A stretch of DNA of 64,000 nt from Ancylobacter gelatini (GCF_022601675.1 NZ_JAKVIL010000005.1:124001-188000), one strand, 5' to 3'. Shown: positions 7,888-17,581, counted from the first letter of the stretch. The notes: a model not told the origin generated them from the letters alone. A program made the numbers and translations.

Positions 7888-9603
7888 ATGAGGATTGCCC
7901 GCATGCAGGTTAGGCTTCCATTCCTGAAGGGCTTCGCCGGCTTCCAGCCCGGCTGGATCCGCAGCGATGTTCCGGCAGGCCTCGCCATCGCGACCGTGGC
8001 GGTCCCGAGCGCCATCGCCTACCCGGCCATCGCCGGGCTGCCGCCGGAAGTCGGCATCTATGCGAGCCTGTTTCCCCTCATCGGCTATGCGCTGTTCGGC
8101 CCGTCGCGCAAGCTCATCGTCGGGCCGGACGCGCCGACCATGACCGTGCTGGCCGGCGTTCTCGCCACCATGACGGCGGTGACGCCGGGCGACCGCATGG
8201 TGGCCGCCGCGCTGCTGGCCCTCACGGTCGGCGTGCTGTGCCTTATAGCCGGATGGCTGCGCTTCGGGGTTGTGGCGGCCTTTCTCTCAAAGCCGATCCT
8301 CATCGGCTTCATCAGCGGTGTGGCGCTCTCAATCCTCGTCGGCCAGATCGGCCGGTTCACCGGGCTGACCATCGAATCCGACGGGCTCATTGCCCCGGTG
8401 CTGGAGCTGGCGCGGAAGGCGGGCGAGATCCACTGGACGTCGACCGCGCTCGGCGTCGCGCTGCTGCTGCTCCTGCTGCTGCTCAACCGGCGGGCGTCCG
8501 CGATCCCCGGCCCCCTCGTCGTCGTGACGCTGGCGATCCTCGGCTCCTGGCTGTTCGGCTTCGAGGCAATGGGCGTGAAGGTGGTCGGGCCGATCCCCGG
8601 AGGCGTCCCCACCCCTTCATTGCCGTTCGGTGCCGGACTGTCGGCGAAAGACCTGCTGCTGGGCGCCATCGCCGTCTGGCTGGTAAGCTTCGGCTCTGGC
8701 ATCGTCGCCGCCCGCAGCTTCGGCGCCCGCGGCACATTCGAGGTCGACCCCAATGCCGAACTGACGGGCCTCGGCGCGGCCAATATCGCGGCAGGGCTGT
8801 TCAGCGGCTTCCCGGTCACGGTCTCGGATTCGCGCACGGCCGTGAACCTGTCGGTCGGCGGACGCTCCCAGCTGAGCGGGCTCGTCGCCGCCGCGAGCCT
8901 CGCCATCCTGCTGCTGTTTCTGAATGACGCGCTGCGCATCCTGCCGGTACCGGCGCTCGGCGCCATCCTCGTCGCGGCCGCGCTGAACCTCATCGATCTC
9001 CGGGGGCTGGCCGAGCTTTGGCGCATCAGCCGGATGGAGGTGGTTTTCGCGCTGATCAGCTTGCTCGGCGCGGCCAGCTTCGGTGTGCTCAACGGCGTGA
9101 TGGTCGCGGTCGCCGCAACCCTTGCCTATGTGCTGCTCAAGGAAATGCGCCCGCGCGACGCCATGCTCGGCCGCATTCCGGGGCTGCCGGGGTTCTACAA
9201 GCTGCATCGATCGCAGCAAGCACGGCCGGTGCCGGGGCTGGCCGTCTGCATGATCCAGGGCAGCCTCCTGTTCTTCAATGTCGACTATGTCCGCGAACGG
9301 CTCAAGGAACATCTGGAGGCGCTGCCTGCCGGGACGCGATGGTTCATCATCGATGCCAGTGCCATCACCCAGGTCGATTCGACGGCGGCCACCATGCTGG
9401 CCGCCCTGCAGGGCGAGTTCGCCGCGCGCGGTGTGGCATTGGGCATCGCCGAGTTGCACTGGGAGCCGAGGGACCTGCTCGCCCGCGCCGGCACGCTGGA
9501 GCGGATCGGCCCGGCCATGCTCTTCGAAGACCTCGAAGAAATCCTCCCGGCCTTCAGCCGAACGAGGGGCGATGCACAAGAAGGCGATCGCGGCCCTGCG
9601 TAG
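7888..9603 (+). CDS. SulP-family anion transporter with C-terminal STAS domain
   Basis: A 571-residue inner-membrane transporter of the SLC26/SulP family. The frame is open upstream, but the ATG at 7888 (GGAG just before it) or at 7903 gives the expected N-terminus. The transport domain opens with the SulP signature ATVAVPSAIAYPAIAGLPPE and continues through about 12-14 hydrophobic segments to near residue 410. A roughly 110-residue STAS domain follows, with the FNVDYVRERL strand and IIDASAITQVDSTAA loop that normally holds the regulatory Asp/Ser. Members carry sulfate, bicarbonate or dicarboxylates. No sulfate-assimilation or carbonic anhydrase gene is adjacent to decide the substrate. It appears monocistronic. 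Confidence 0.92.
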   Translation: MRIARMQVRLPFLKGFAGFQPGWIRSDVPAGLAIATVAVPSAIAYPAIAGLPPEVGIYASLFPLIGYALFGPSRKLIVGPDAPTMTVLAGVLATMTAVTPGDRMVAAALLALTVGVLCLIAGWLRFGVVAAFLSKPILIGFISGVALSILVGQIGRFTGLTIESDGLIAPVLELARKAGEIHWTSTALGVALLLLLLLLNRRASAIPGPLVVVTLAILGSWLFGFEAMGVKVVGPIPGGVPTPSLPFGAGLSAKDLLLGAIAVWLVSFGSGIVAARSFGARGTFEVDPNAELTGLGAANIAAGLFSGFPVTVSDSRTAVNLSVGGRSQLSGLVAAASLAILLLFLNDALRILPVPALGAILVAAALNLIDLRGLAELWRISRMEVVFALISLLGAASFGVLNGVMVAVAATLAYVLLKEMRPRDAMLGRIPGLPGFYKLHRSQQARPVPGLAVCMIQGSLLFFNVDYVRERLKEHLEALPAGTRWFIIDASAITQVDSTAATMLAALQGEFAARGVALGIAELHWEPRDLLARAGTLERIGPAMLFEDLEEILPAFSRTRGDAQEGDRGPA

Positions 9604-9787
9604 CGACGCCTTTCGCCGTGGGGCATTTCAGCGCCGCCGCCATGGACCTGCCGGCGCCCGCGTCGTGGCGATCCCGTCCGCCTCGTGCAGCCGGCGCGCA
9701 CGTCTCTTACTTTCGGTAGATTGACCGGCGCCCCCGGCTCTTACACCCTCGCGTCCGAAAAATAGGCACGCACAAGAGGGAAGCACC

Positions 9788-11020
9788 ATGAGCAATTCCT
9801 TGGATCACGCCTTGCGCCAGCGTGCGCTGCGTGTGGTTCCCGGCGGCATGTGGGGACACATGCACGCCAAGGCTCTGCCCGAGGGCTACCCCCAGTATTT
9901 CGCCCGCGCCGAGGGCACCAAGCTCTGGGATGTCGACGGCAACGAATATCTCGACTTCATGTGCAGCTGGGGCCCGATCATCCTCGGCCACCACCACCCG
10001 GAAGTCGACGCCGCCGCCTTCGCGCAATACCAGCAGGGCGATGCCATGAACGGCCCCGGCGAGACGATGGTCGAGCTCGCCGAACTGATGGTGGAACTCA
10101 TCCCCCATGCCGACTGGGCGCAGTTCGAGAAGAACGGCACCGACGCCACCACCACCGCGGCGACCATCGCCCGCGCCGGCACCGGACGCCGCAAGATCCT
10201 CGTCGCCAGGGGCGCCTATCATGGCGCCGTGCCATGGTGCTCGCCCTCCCTCATCGGCGTCACCGCCGAGGACCGGGCGCATATCCTCGCCTATGACTAC
10301 AACGACATCGACAGCCTGAACGCTGCCGTGGCCCAGGCCGACGGCGATCTCGCCGGGATCATCGTCAGCGCCTTCAAGCATGATTACGGCAAGGATCAGG
10401 AACTGCCGACGGTCGCGTTCGCCAGGGCCGCCCGCGCCGCCGCCGATGCCGCCGACGCGGCGCTGATCGTCGACGATGTGCGCGCCGGCTTCCGGCTCTC
10501 GCTCGGCGGCAGCTGGGAGCGCGTCGGCGTGCGCCCCGACCTCTCGGCATGGTCCAAGTCGATCGCCAACGGATTCGCGCTCTCGGCCGTGACCGGCAAT
10601 GACCGCTTCCGCGCGGCGACGCAGTCCATCTTCTCCACCGGTTCCTTCTGGTGCGGAGCGATGTCGATGGCCGCGGCCGTGGCCACGCTGAACATCCTGC
10701 GCCGCGACGACGCGATCACGCATATGGAGACGATGGGCACCGCGCTTCGCGACGGCTTCGCCGCCTTGAGCGCCACCCACGGCACCCCCATCCGCCAGAC
10801 CGGCCCGGTGCAGATGCCAATGGTGCTGTTCGACGACGACGCGGACTGCCGCAAGGGCTTTGCCTTCTGCGCGGCGGCGCTGAAGGCGGGGGTCTATTTC
10901 CACCCGCAGCACAACATGTTCCTGAGCGCGGCGCACACGCCCCAGGACATCGACCGGGCGCTCGAGGCCGCAGAACTCGGCTTCCGCGCCGTGCGCGCCC
11001 TGGCACCGGCCACCGCCTGA
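9788..11020 (+). CDS. Class III PLP aminotransferase, glutamate-1-semialdehyde aminomutase-like
   Basis: A 410-residue fold-type I PLP enzyme. The family N-terminal pattern (RALRVVPGGMWG, then GTKLWDVDGNEYLDFMCSWG) is that of glutamate-1-semialdehyde 2,1-aminomutase relatives. The cofactor-stacking YHG is at residues 144-146, the PLP pyridine-binding Asp is D229 in VDDVRAGFR, and the Schiff-base lysine is K257 in WSKSIANGF. The usual DE pair is DD here. It lies 50 bases upstream of a peptide-type ABC importer gene, co-directional. It therefore probably acts on the imported amine or amino acid rather than in haem synthesis. The substrate is unknown. A strong AAGAGGGAAG ribosome-binding site precedes the ATG. 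Confidence 0.85.
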   Translation: MSNSLDHALRQRALRVVPGGMWGHMHAKALPEGYPQYFARAEGTKLWDVDGNEYLDFMCSWGPIILGHHHPEVDAAAFAQYQQGDAMNGPGETMVELAELMVELIPHADWAQFEKNGTDATTTAATIARAGTGRRKILVARGAYHGAVPWCSPSLIGVTAEDRAHILAYDYNDIDSLNAAVAQADGDLAGIIVSAFKHDYGKDQELPTVAFARAARAAADAADAALIVDDVRAGFRLSLGGSWERVGVRPDLSAWSKSIANGFALSAVTGNDRFRAATQSIFSTGSFWCGAMSMAAAVATLNILRRDDAITHMETMGTALRDGFAALSATHGTPIRQTGPVQMPMVLFDDDADCRKGFAFCAAALKAGVYFHPQHNMFLSAAHTPQDIDRALEAAELGFRAVRALAPATA

Positions 11021-11070
11021 GCGGCCGCAACGTTCCCGTTCCTCGCCCCCTTCGTCCGGAGATATTGCCG

Positions 11071-12681
11071 ATGGCCCGACCCTCCCGCCTTGCCCTCTCC
11101 ACGGGCGTCGCCGCCTCACTGCTGGCATCGGTCTTCTTCATGCCGATGGCTGCGCAGACGGCGAGCGCCGCCGACGGCCCGCTCGTCGTGGCGCGCGCCA
11201 TGGACATCAACTCGCTCGATCCGGCGCGCGGCTATTGCGACACCTGCCAGATCTACCTCTCGGCGGTCTATGCGACGCTGCTGACGCTCGCCGCCGACAA
11301 CCAGACCATCATTCCCAGCCTCGCCAAGAGCTGGGAGGTGAGCCCGGACGTGACCACCTTCACCTTCCATCTCGATCCGGCCGCCACCTTCTCAGACGGC
11401 AGCCCGGTGACGGCGGCGGATGTGAAATGGTCGCTGGAGCGGCTGAAGAACGTCAAGGGCGGGCCGTCCTATCTGATGGACAGCCTGAAGTCGGTCGAGG
11501 CCAAGGACGACCAGACCGTCATCATCACCACCACGACGCCGAATTCCGAGTTTCTCGGCATTCTGGCAGCGCCCTATACCGGGATCATCAACGCGAAGCT
11601 CGCCTCCGCCAACGGCGCCAACGCCAAGGACGACGCCGCGACCTCCGACACCTCCGACACCTGGTTCCTCGCCAACTCGGCCGGCGCCGGCCCTTTCGTA
11701 CTGGAGAAATACACGGCGGATGACTCGCTGCGCCTCGCCCGCAACGAGAAATACTGGGGCAAGAAGCCGGCGGTTTCCGGCGTGGTGCTGAAGCAGACCG
11801 CCGACGCGGTGACGCAGGCGCAGATGCTCCAGTCCGGTGCCGCCGACATCGCCATGCAGGTCGATCCCGACACGGCGAAGACGGTCTCGGCACCTGACGC
11901 CACCTTCAAGGCCGTGCCCTCGTTCAACTATGTCTATGCCGCCATCAGCCCGGCGGCCAAGGGCGCCCCCGTGCCGCTGACCAAGGAGGTCCGCGAGGCC
12001 ATTGCGTTGGCCCTAGACTACCAGGGCCTCATCGACTTCACCGTCGGCGGCGACGGCAAGGAACAGTCCTCCGCGATCCCGAACGGCTATCCCGGCACCA
12101 AGGACCTGCCCGCGCCGGTGTTCAACATCGAGAAGGCAAAGGAGTTGCTGGCCAAGGCTGGCCATCCCGACGGCTTCGCGATGGAACTCGAGTTTCCGGC
12201 GATGAATGTCTATGGCGTCGACCTCTCCCTGCTCGCCCAGAAGGTGCAGCAGGATCTCGGCAAGGTCGGCATCAAGCTGTCGCTGAAGCCGGTGCCCTTC
12301 ACCGTGTGGGCGAGCGACATCGACGATCCCGGCGTGCCCTTCGCTCTCGGCTTCTTCGCGCCGGACTATTTCGGCAGCGCCCAGTATGTGCAGTATTTCG
12401 GCATGATGCCGGACATGCCCTGGGCCAAGCGTGCCGGCGTCGGCAAGGTTGCCGGCCTCGACGGCAAGGAGCAGCTGGCCATGTACCAGAAGGCCCTCGC
12501 CGCGACCGATACCGCCGGGCAGGAGACGGCCTATCACGACCTCGCCATGAAGATGATCGACGACAAGATCATCCTGCCGCTGGTGAGCCCCAACCTCGTT
12601 CTCGCCTATCGCAACGATGTGAGCGGCGTGCGCTACAGCGCCTGCTGCAACCTGCCGCTCGGCGAAATCGAAAAGAAGTGA
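11071..12681 (+). CDS. ABC transporter substrate-binding protein, family 5 (peptide/opine type)
   Basis: A 536-residue extracytoplasmic solute receptor. A signal peptide covers about the first 33 residues and ends at ASAAD. The mature protein has the SBP_bac_5 pattern: NSLDPARGY at the start, then SLAKSWEVSPDVTTFTFHLDP with the FSDGSPVTAADVKWSLERL block, and GAGPFVLEKY further on. The pair of cysteines near the mature N-terminus (YCDTC) and another pair near the C-terminus (ACC) could form disulfides. It is the first gene of a complete five-gene importer and presumably sets its specificity. Dipeptides, opines and related amino compounds are all known for this family. Confidence 0.92.
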   Translation: MARPSRLALSTGVAASLLASVFFMPMAAQTASAADGPLVVARAMDINSLDPARGYCDTCQIYLSAVYATLLTLAADNQTIIPSLAKSWEVSPDVTTFTFHLDPAATFSDGSPVTAADVKWSLERLKNVKGGPSYLMDSLKSVEAKDDQTVIITTTTPNSEFLGILAAPYTGIINAKLASANGANAKDDAATSDTSDTWFLANSAGAGPFVLEKYTADDSLRLARNEKYWGKKPAVSGVVLKQTADAVTQAQMLQSGAADIAMQVDPDTAKTVSAPDATFKAVPSFNYVYAAISPAAKGAPVPLTKEVREAIALALDYQGLIDFTVGGDGKEQSSAIPNGYPGTKDLPAPVFNIEKAKELLAKAGHPDGFAMELEFPAMNVYGVDLSLLAQKVQQDLGKVGIKLSLKPVPFTVWASDIDDPGVPFALGFFAPDYFGSAQYVQYFGMMPDMPWAKRAGVGKVAGLDGKEQLAMYQKALAATDTAGQETAYHDLAMKMIDDKIILPLVSPNLVLAYRNDVSGVRYSACCNLPLGEIEKK

Positions 12682-12695
12682 GGGGCTGAACCGCC

Positions 12696-13712
12696 ATGCT
12701 GAAGGTCGTCGTGCGGCGATTGCTGGTGATGCCGTTCCTGCTTCTCGGGATCGTCACGGCGACCTTTTTGCTGGCCCAGTTCACCAAGGGCAACCCTCTC
12801 ATCTCCATCATTGGCGCGCGCAATCTCGACAATGCCGAGATCGTCGCCGCCGCCAAGGCGCGCTGGGGGCTCGACGGCTCGGTGCCGGAGCGCTACGCGA
12901 CCTATGTGTGGAACCTCGCTCATGGCGATCTCGGCACCTCGTTCCGCACCAAGCAGCCGGTGCTGACCGACCTCGCCCAGCGGCTGCCGGCGACACTCGA
13001 ACTGGTCATCTGCGCGATGATCATCGGTGCCGTCGGCGGCATCGTGCTCGCCATCGTCTCCGCCGAATTCAAGAACACCTTCGCCGACCATCTGGCACGG
13101 CTGGTGGCCCTGCTGGGCTCCTGCCTGCCGGTGTTCTGGCTGGGGCTGATCGCGCTCTTCCTGTTTACCGTGCAGACCCAAATGCTGCCCGGCCCCGGCC
13201 GGCTCGACATCCGTGCCGTGCCGCCGCCCGCGGTGACCGGCTTCATGCTGGTCGACACGCTGCTCGCCGGCAACTGGGGCGCCTTCGTCGACGCGCTCCG
13301 ACATCTCGTCCTGCCCGCGCTGGTGCTCGGCTGGTCGGTCATGGGCATCATCACCCGTATGGTGCGCGCCTCGATGCTCGACGTGCTGGGGCAGGACTAC
13401 ATCACCATGGCGCGGGCCAAGGGGGCGGGGCGGCTGCGGGTGCTGATCCACCACGCGCTCGCCAATGCGCTGATCCCGGCGCTGACCATTCTCGGCTTCA
13501 CCTTCGCCTATCTCATCACTGGCTCGGTGCTGGTCGAGACGATCTTTTCCTGGCCCGGCATCGGGTCCTACGCGGTCGATGCCGCGCGCAGCCTCGACTA
13601 TCCGGCGATCACCGGCGTGACCATCATCGGGGGCCTCGGCTTCCTCATCGCAAACCTGCTCACCGACATCGCCTATGCCGTAGCCGATCCACGCATGCGA
13701 GAGGCGGGCTGA
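12696..13712 (+). CDS. ABC transporter permease, DppB/OppB family
   Basis: A 338-residue inner-membrane permease with six hydrophobic segments. A TxxFLLAQFTKGNPL periplasmic entry follows the first helix (about residues 8-30). The binding-protein-dependent transport motif (EAA loop) appears as QDYITMARAKGAGRLRVLIHHALANALIP around residues 230-258. After it come GSVLVETIFSWPGIG and DPRMREAG at the C-terminus. The stop overlaps the start of the second permease (TGATG), so the two are translationally coupled. It is the first transmembrane subunit of the peptide-type importer. Confidence 0.95.
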   Translation: MLKVVVRRLLVMPFLLLGIVTATFLLAQFTKGNPLISIIGARNLDNAEIVAAAKARWGLDGSVPERYATYVWNLAHGDLGTSFRTKQPVLTDLAQRLPATLELVICAMIIGAVGGIVLAIVSAEFKNTFADHLARLVALLGSCLPVFWLGLIALFLFTVQTQMLPGPGRLDIRAVPPPAVTGFMLVDTLLAGNWGAFVDALRHLVLPALVLGWSVMGIITRMVRASMLDVLGQDYITMARAKGAGRLRVLIHHALANALIPALTILGFTFAYLITGSVLVETIFSWPGIGSYAVDAARSLDYPAITGVTIIGGLGFLIANLLTDIAYAVADPRMREAG

Positions 13713-14599
13713 TGCTCTTCAGTCCCCCCGCCCGCGCCGCCGAGCGGCCCCGGCCACGCCTCTCGGCCGGCATCGGCCGTGCTTTCCGGCGCCTTGGCTG
13801 GTCGCATCTGCCGCTGATCTTCGCGATCGTCGTGCTGGTCGGGCTCGTCGTCATCGCCATCACCATTCCCTGGTGGACGCCCTACGATCCCGTCGCCCTC
13901 GCCGGCCGCCGCCTGCAGCCGCCGAGCGCCGCTCACTGGCTCGGCACCGACGCGCTCGGCCGCGACGTGCTGGTGCGCACGCTCTATGGCGCGCGCTACT
14001 CGCTGCCGATCGCGGCCGGCGTGCTGGCCGTCGCGGTCGCCCTCGGCGTGGCGGTTGGCGCGCTGGCCGGCTTTCTCGGCGGCCTCATCGACAATGTCCT
14101 GATGCGCCTTGCCGACATCACGCTGGCCTTTCCCCCCGTGCTGCTCGCCATGGCGATCGCCGCCTCGCTGGGACCGGGGCTGGTCAATACCGCGCTCGCG
14201 CTCATCATCGTCTGGTGGCCCATCTATGCGCGCCTCATGCGCGCGCAGGTGCTCAACGTGAAGAAACTCGACCATGTCGACGCGGCCATTGTCGGCGGGG
14301 TGAAGCCGGGCCGGCTGCTGTTCCGGCACATCATGCCGCTGTGCTGGAGCCCGATCTTCGTCAACATGACCATGGATGTCGGTCAGGTGATCCTGCTTGC
14401 CGCGGGCCTCAGCTTCATCGGCCTCGGCGCCCAGCCGCCCACCCCCGAATGGGGACAGATGATCGCCGAGGGCGCCTCCAACTTCTATTGCTGGTGGATC
14501 GCGCTGGGTCCGGGCATGGCGATCTTCCTCGTCTCGCTCTCATCCAACTTCCTCGGCGATGCGCTGCGCGATGTCGCCGACCCGCGCGGGCGCCAGTGA
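13712..14599 (+). CDS. ABC transporter permease, DppC/OppC family
   Basis: A 295-residue permease, shown by a TGATG overlap to begin at 13712 although the frame is open far upstream. The N-terminal cytoplasmic tail leads to the first helix near residues 32-54. Then comes the DppC-type LQPPSAAHWLGTDALGRDVL signature, a long membrane domain, an EAA loop near HVDAAIVGGVKPGRLLFRHIM, and GLSFIGLGAQPPTPEWG before the last helix. The C-terminus GDALRDVADPRGRQ is typical. It pairs with the upstream DppB-like subunit. Confidence 0.95.
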   Translation: MLFSPPARAAERPRPRLSAGIGRAFRRLGWSHLPLIFAIVVLVGLVVIAITIPWWTPYDPVALAGRRLQPPSAAHWLGTDALGRDVLVRTLYGARYSLPIAAGVLAVAVALGVAVGALAGFLGGLIDNVLMRLADITLAFPPVLLAMAIAASLGPGLVNTALALIIVWWPIYARLMRAQVLNVKKLDHVDAAIVGGVKPGRLLFRHIMPLCWSPIFVNMTMDVGQVILLAAGLSFIGLGAQPPTPEWGQMIAEGASNFYCWWIALGPGMAIFLVSLSSNFLGDALRDVADPRGRQ

Positions 14600-14606
14600 G
14601 AGGACC

Positions 14607-15605
14607 ATGAGCCAGCCCCTTCTCGACATACGCGGCCTTGCCGTCACCATTCCCACCCGCGACGGCGAGCGCGCGGCGGTCTCGAATGTCGACTTCACGG
14701 TCGACCGGGGCGAAGTTGTCGGTCTCGTGGGCGAATCGGGGTCCGGCAAGAGCTTGTCCATGCTGGCGGTGATGGGGCTGCTGCCGCGGCAACTCCACGT
14801 CTCCGGCTCCATCCGCTTCGACGGTGTCGAAATCTGCGGCGCGCCGGAACGGCGGATGCGATCGCTGCGCGGACGGCGCATCGCCATGGTGTTTCAGGAC
14901 CCGATGACCGCGCTCAACCCGGTGAAGACGATCGGGGCACAGATCACCGAGACCATCCGCCTGCACAACCCGACACTCAGCCGCGCCGAGGTGAAGGCGC
15001 GTGCGCTCGCCCTGCTGGAGATCGTCGCCATACCCGCGCCGGAGCGGCGGTTCGAACAGTACCCGCACGAGTTCTCCGGCGGGATGCGCCAGCGGGTGGT
15101 CATCGCGATCGCCATCGCCAACGACCCCGATCTGCTCATCGCCGACGAGCCGACCACGGCACTCGACGTCACCATCCAGGCGCAGATCATGGAGATATTC
15201 GCGCGGCTGCGCGAGGAGCGCGGCATGGCGGTGGTGCTGATCACGCATGATCTCGGCCTCGTCGCCGGGCTCGCCGACCGGATGAGCGTGCTCTATGCCG
15301 GGCGCGTCGCCGAGCGCGGGCCGGTGGGGCCCGTCTTCGCCGCGCCGCGCCACCCCTATACGGCAGGCCTGCTCGCCGCAGTTCCCTCGATCGACGATGT
15401 GGCCGAGCGGCTCTACGCGATTCCCGGCACGCCGCCCTCGCTTGGCGACAGGCCGGAAGCCTGTACTTTCGCCCCGCGCTGCGATTTCGCCGTGCCGCTG
15501 TGCCGGACCAGCGAGCCCGCGCTCACGCGCGTCGGCTCCGCGCTTGTCGCCTGCCACCGCGCCGGGGAATTGTCGCTCTCCGACCTGCCGCGAAAGGGGA
15601 CGTGA
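14607..15605 (+). CDS. ABC transporter ATP-binding protein, DppD/OppD family
   Basis: A 332-residue ATPase. The ATG at 14607 follows a GAGAGGA ribosome-binding site, 7 bases after the permease stop. Walker A is GESGSGKS, the Q-loop lies in VFQDPMTALNPVKTIG, the signature motif is FSGGMRQRV, Walker B is LLIADEPTTALDV, and the switch histidine is in ITHDLGLVAGLADR. The oligopeptide-type C-terminal extension is present: RHPYTAGLLAAVPS, then the cysteine-bearing CTFAPRCDFAVPLC (Fe-S-like cysteine cluster). It overlaps the second ATPase by one base (TGATG). Confidence 0.95.
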   Translation: MSQPLLDIRGLAVTIPTRDGERAAVSNVDFTVDRGEVVGLVGESGSGKSLSMLAVMGLLPRQLHVSGSIRFDGVEICGAPERRMRSLRGRRIAMVFQDPMTALNPVKTIGAQITETIRLHNPTLSRAEVKARALALLEIVAIPAPERRFEQYPHEFSGGMRQRVVIAIAIANDPDLLIADEPTTALDVTIQAQIMEIFARLREERGMAVVLITHDLGLVAGLADRMSVLYAGRVAERGPVGPVFAAPRHPYTAGLLAAVPSIDDVAERLYAIPGTPPSLGDRPEACTFAPRCDFAVPLCRTSEPALTRVGSALVACHRAGELSLSDLPRKGT

Positions 15606-16600
15606 TGCCGACCGCTGCCGCCATTGCCGCCGGCCCGCTGCTCGATGTCGAAAATCTGCGCGTCGATTTTCCCGTGCGGCGCGGCCTCGTGTTCGCCCGC
15701 CAGGTGGGGGCCATCAGCGCGGTCGCCGGAGTGTCGCTGCATGTCCACCCGGGGGAGACGCTGAGCGTGGTGGGTGAATCGGGCTGCGGAAAATCCACGC
15801 TGGCCCGTGCCATCATGGGGCTGATCACGCCGACCGCCGGCCATGTCCGCTTTCGCAGTGCCGAGCTGGCCGGCCTGTCTCCGGCCGCCATGAGGCCCTA
15901 CCGGCGCCGTATCCAACTGGTGTTTCAGAATCCCTATGCCTGCCTCAATCCGCGCATGACCGCGCTCGAGAACATTGCCGAGCCGCTGCGCATGCTGGCG
16001 CTCAACCATGCGGAGCGGCGCGAGCGGGCCCTCCGGGCGATGGAGCAGGTTCAGCTTCTGCCGGAGCAGGCGGACCGTTATCCCTTCGCCTTCTCCGGCG
16101 GCCAGCGCCAGCGCATCGGCATCGCGCGCGCCCTCGCGGTCGAGCCGGAGATCATGATCCTCGACGAGCCTGTCTCCGCGCTCGATGTCTCGGTGCAGGC
16201 CGGAGTGCTCAATCTGCTGAAGGACATCCAGCAGCGCACGGGCATCGCCTACATCTTCATTGCCCATAATCTCGCGGTCATCCGGCACATGTCGGACCGC
16301 GTGGCGGTGATGTATCTCGGCCGGATCGTCGAGAGCGCCGCCCGCGACCAGCTGTATCGCGCCCCCGCTCACCCCTACACGCAGGCCCTGCTGTCGGCCG
16401 CACCGATTCCCGATCCGGCGCGGGAACAGGCGCGTCAGCGCATCGTCCTGACGGGGGACGTGCCCAACCCGGCAGACCGGCCGACCGGCTGCGGATTCCG
16501 CACCCGCTGCTTCCGGGCGAGCGCGCTCTGCGCGGAACAGGACCCGCCGGCCCGGCAACTCGCCCCCGGTCACACCGTGTGCTGCCATCACCCGTCCTGA
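15605..16600 (+). CDS. ABC transporter ATP-binding protein, DppF/OppF family
   Basis: A 331-residue ATPase, the partner of the preceding one. It shows Walker A GESGCGKST, Q-loop VFQNPYACLNPRMT, signature FSGGQRQRI, Walker B IMILDEPVSALDVSV and the H-loop IAHNLAVIRHMSD. The C-terminal oligopeptide region has HPYTQALLSAAPIPDP and the CGFRTRCFRASALC cysteine cluster. The N-terminal LRVDFPVRRGLVFARQVG matches DppF-type proteins. It is the last gene of the importer operon and is followed by a LuxR regulator 80 bases downstream on the same strand. Confidence 0.95.
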   Translation: MPTAAAIAAGPLLDVENLRVDFPVRRGLVFARQVGAISAVAGVSLHVHPGETLSVVGESGCGKSTLARAIMGLITPTAGHVRFRSAELAGLSPAAMRPYRRRIQLVFQNPYACLNPRMTALENIAEPLRMLALNHAERRERALRAMEQVQLLPEQADRYPFAFSGGQRQRIGIARALAVEPEIMILDEPVSALDVSVQAGVLNLLKDIQQRTGIAYIFIAHNLAVIRHMSDRVAVMYLGRIVESAARDQLYRAPAHPYTQALLSAAPIPDPAREQARQRIVLTGDVPNPADRPTGCGFRTRCFRASALCAEQDPPARQLAPGHTVCCHHPS

Positions 16601-16680
16601 CGCGGTAACAGAATGACCGACGCGGGTTTGGCAGCCTTCTTGCGTGTGGAGAGCGGCTTTCGCGACACGGGACCGCTGCC

Positions 16681-17445
16681 ATGCTTCAGCTTCCGGAGTT
16701 TCATCCCAGGCCTGGAACCGACGCGCAGATCACGCAGATCCGCAGCGTGGCGCTGTCGGTCTTCGAGGCCAGTTCGGCGGTCTTCTACTGGATCGACGAG
16801 GACCGCTCCATGGTCGTCGCCGACACGACTGGCCCGTGCTGCCGTCACATCGGGCGCTATGTGCGCGACATGCAGGCATATGACCCGCTGAACATCGACC
16901 GGCTGGTCTCGTCCCGCAAGCGCGTGGCGACGATGAGCCATGATCGCTCGCTTGCCCCGCGCAGCGCCTTCGAGCGCTACAGCAGCTATCTGACGGAAAG
17001 CGAGATCGTCGACGTGCTCGACTTCGTGTTCTGGCAGGACAATGAGCCTATTGCCGGGCTCGGCATCCTCAAGCGCCGCGACGACCCGCTCATCTCGGGG
17101 GAGACACTGCGGGTGGCGCAGTCCATGCAGCCCTATATCGAGTACCACATCGGCAACCACCCCCGCCCGCGCGACCGCCGGCGCCAACGCCTGCTGCAAC
17201 TGGTCTACGGACTGACGGCGCGGGAGATCGAGATCGCGGAACTCATCCGCGACGGCCTGGCAAACCGCGATATCGCCGAGACGCTCGCGATCGGGCTCGG
17301 CACGGTGAAAACCCACCTGCTGCACATCTTCCAGAAAATGGACGTGTCCAGCCGCACGATGCTCTCGATCCGCCTTGCCGATAACGACACGGACTCGGCG
17401 ACCACGCCGCCGCTCGGCGAAACAGGTTGCGCCGGCCGGCGCTGA
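16681..17445 (+). CDS. LuxR-family transcriptional regulator
   Basis: A 254-residue protein. The C-terminal helix-turn-helix of about 55 residues (YGLTAREIEIAELIRDG, ANRDIAETLAI, then GTVKTHLLHIFQKM) is a textbook LuxR/GerE domain. The N-terminal 175 residues look like a GAF- or PAS-like sensing domain but lack the autoinducer-binding residues I would expect of a quorum-sensing LuxR. No phosphorylatable receiver is present. Directly downstream of and co-directional with the aminotransferase and peptide-type ABC genes, it probably controls them in response to the imported compound (inference). It is convergent with the next - strand operon. Confidence 0.9.
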   Translation: MLQLPEFHPRPGTDAQITQIRSVALSVFEASSAVFYWIDEDRSMVVADTTGPCCRHIGRYVRDMQAYDPLNIDRLVSSRKRVATMSHDRSLAPRSAFERYSSYLTESEIVDVLDFVFWQDNEPIAGLGILKRRDDPLISGETLRVAQSMQPYIEYHIGNHPRPRDRRRQRLLQLVYGLTAREIEIAELIRDGLANRDIAETLAIGLGTVKTHLLHIFQKMDVSSRTMLSIRLADNDTDSATTPPLGETGCAGRR

Positions 17446-17581
17446 AAGCGCGCATGCGTCACGGAACCATCGCCTAGGCGGCTCGCGGCAGGTCGCTGCC
17501 CCAGTGTGAGCCGCCCGGCCCAAGCCCCGGCACTCCATCCCGGACGTGCCGGCGCCCGACGCGCCTCAGACCTTGAACGAA

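Noticed and set aside
7572-7913. Short overlapping frames (about 100-113 codons) in the gap before the SulP gene
   Set aside because: They occur in several frames at once, lack ribosome-binding sites and motifs, and overlap the SulP start.
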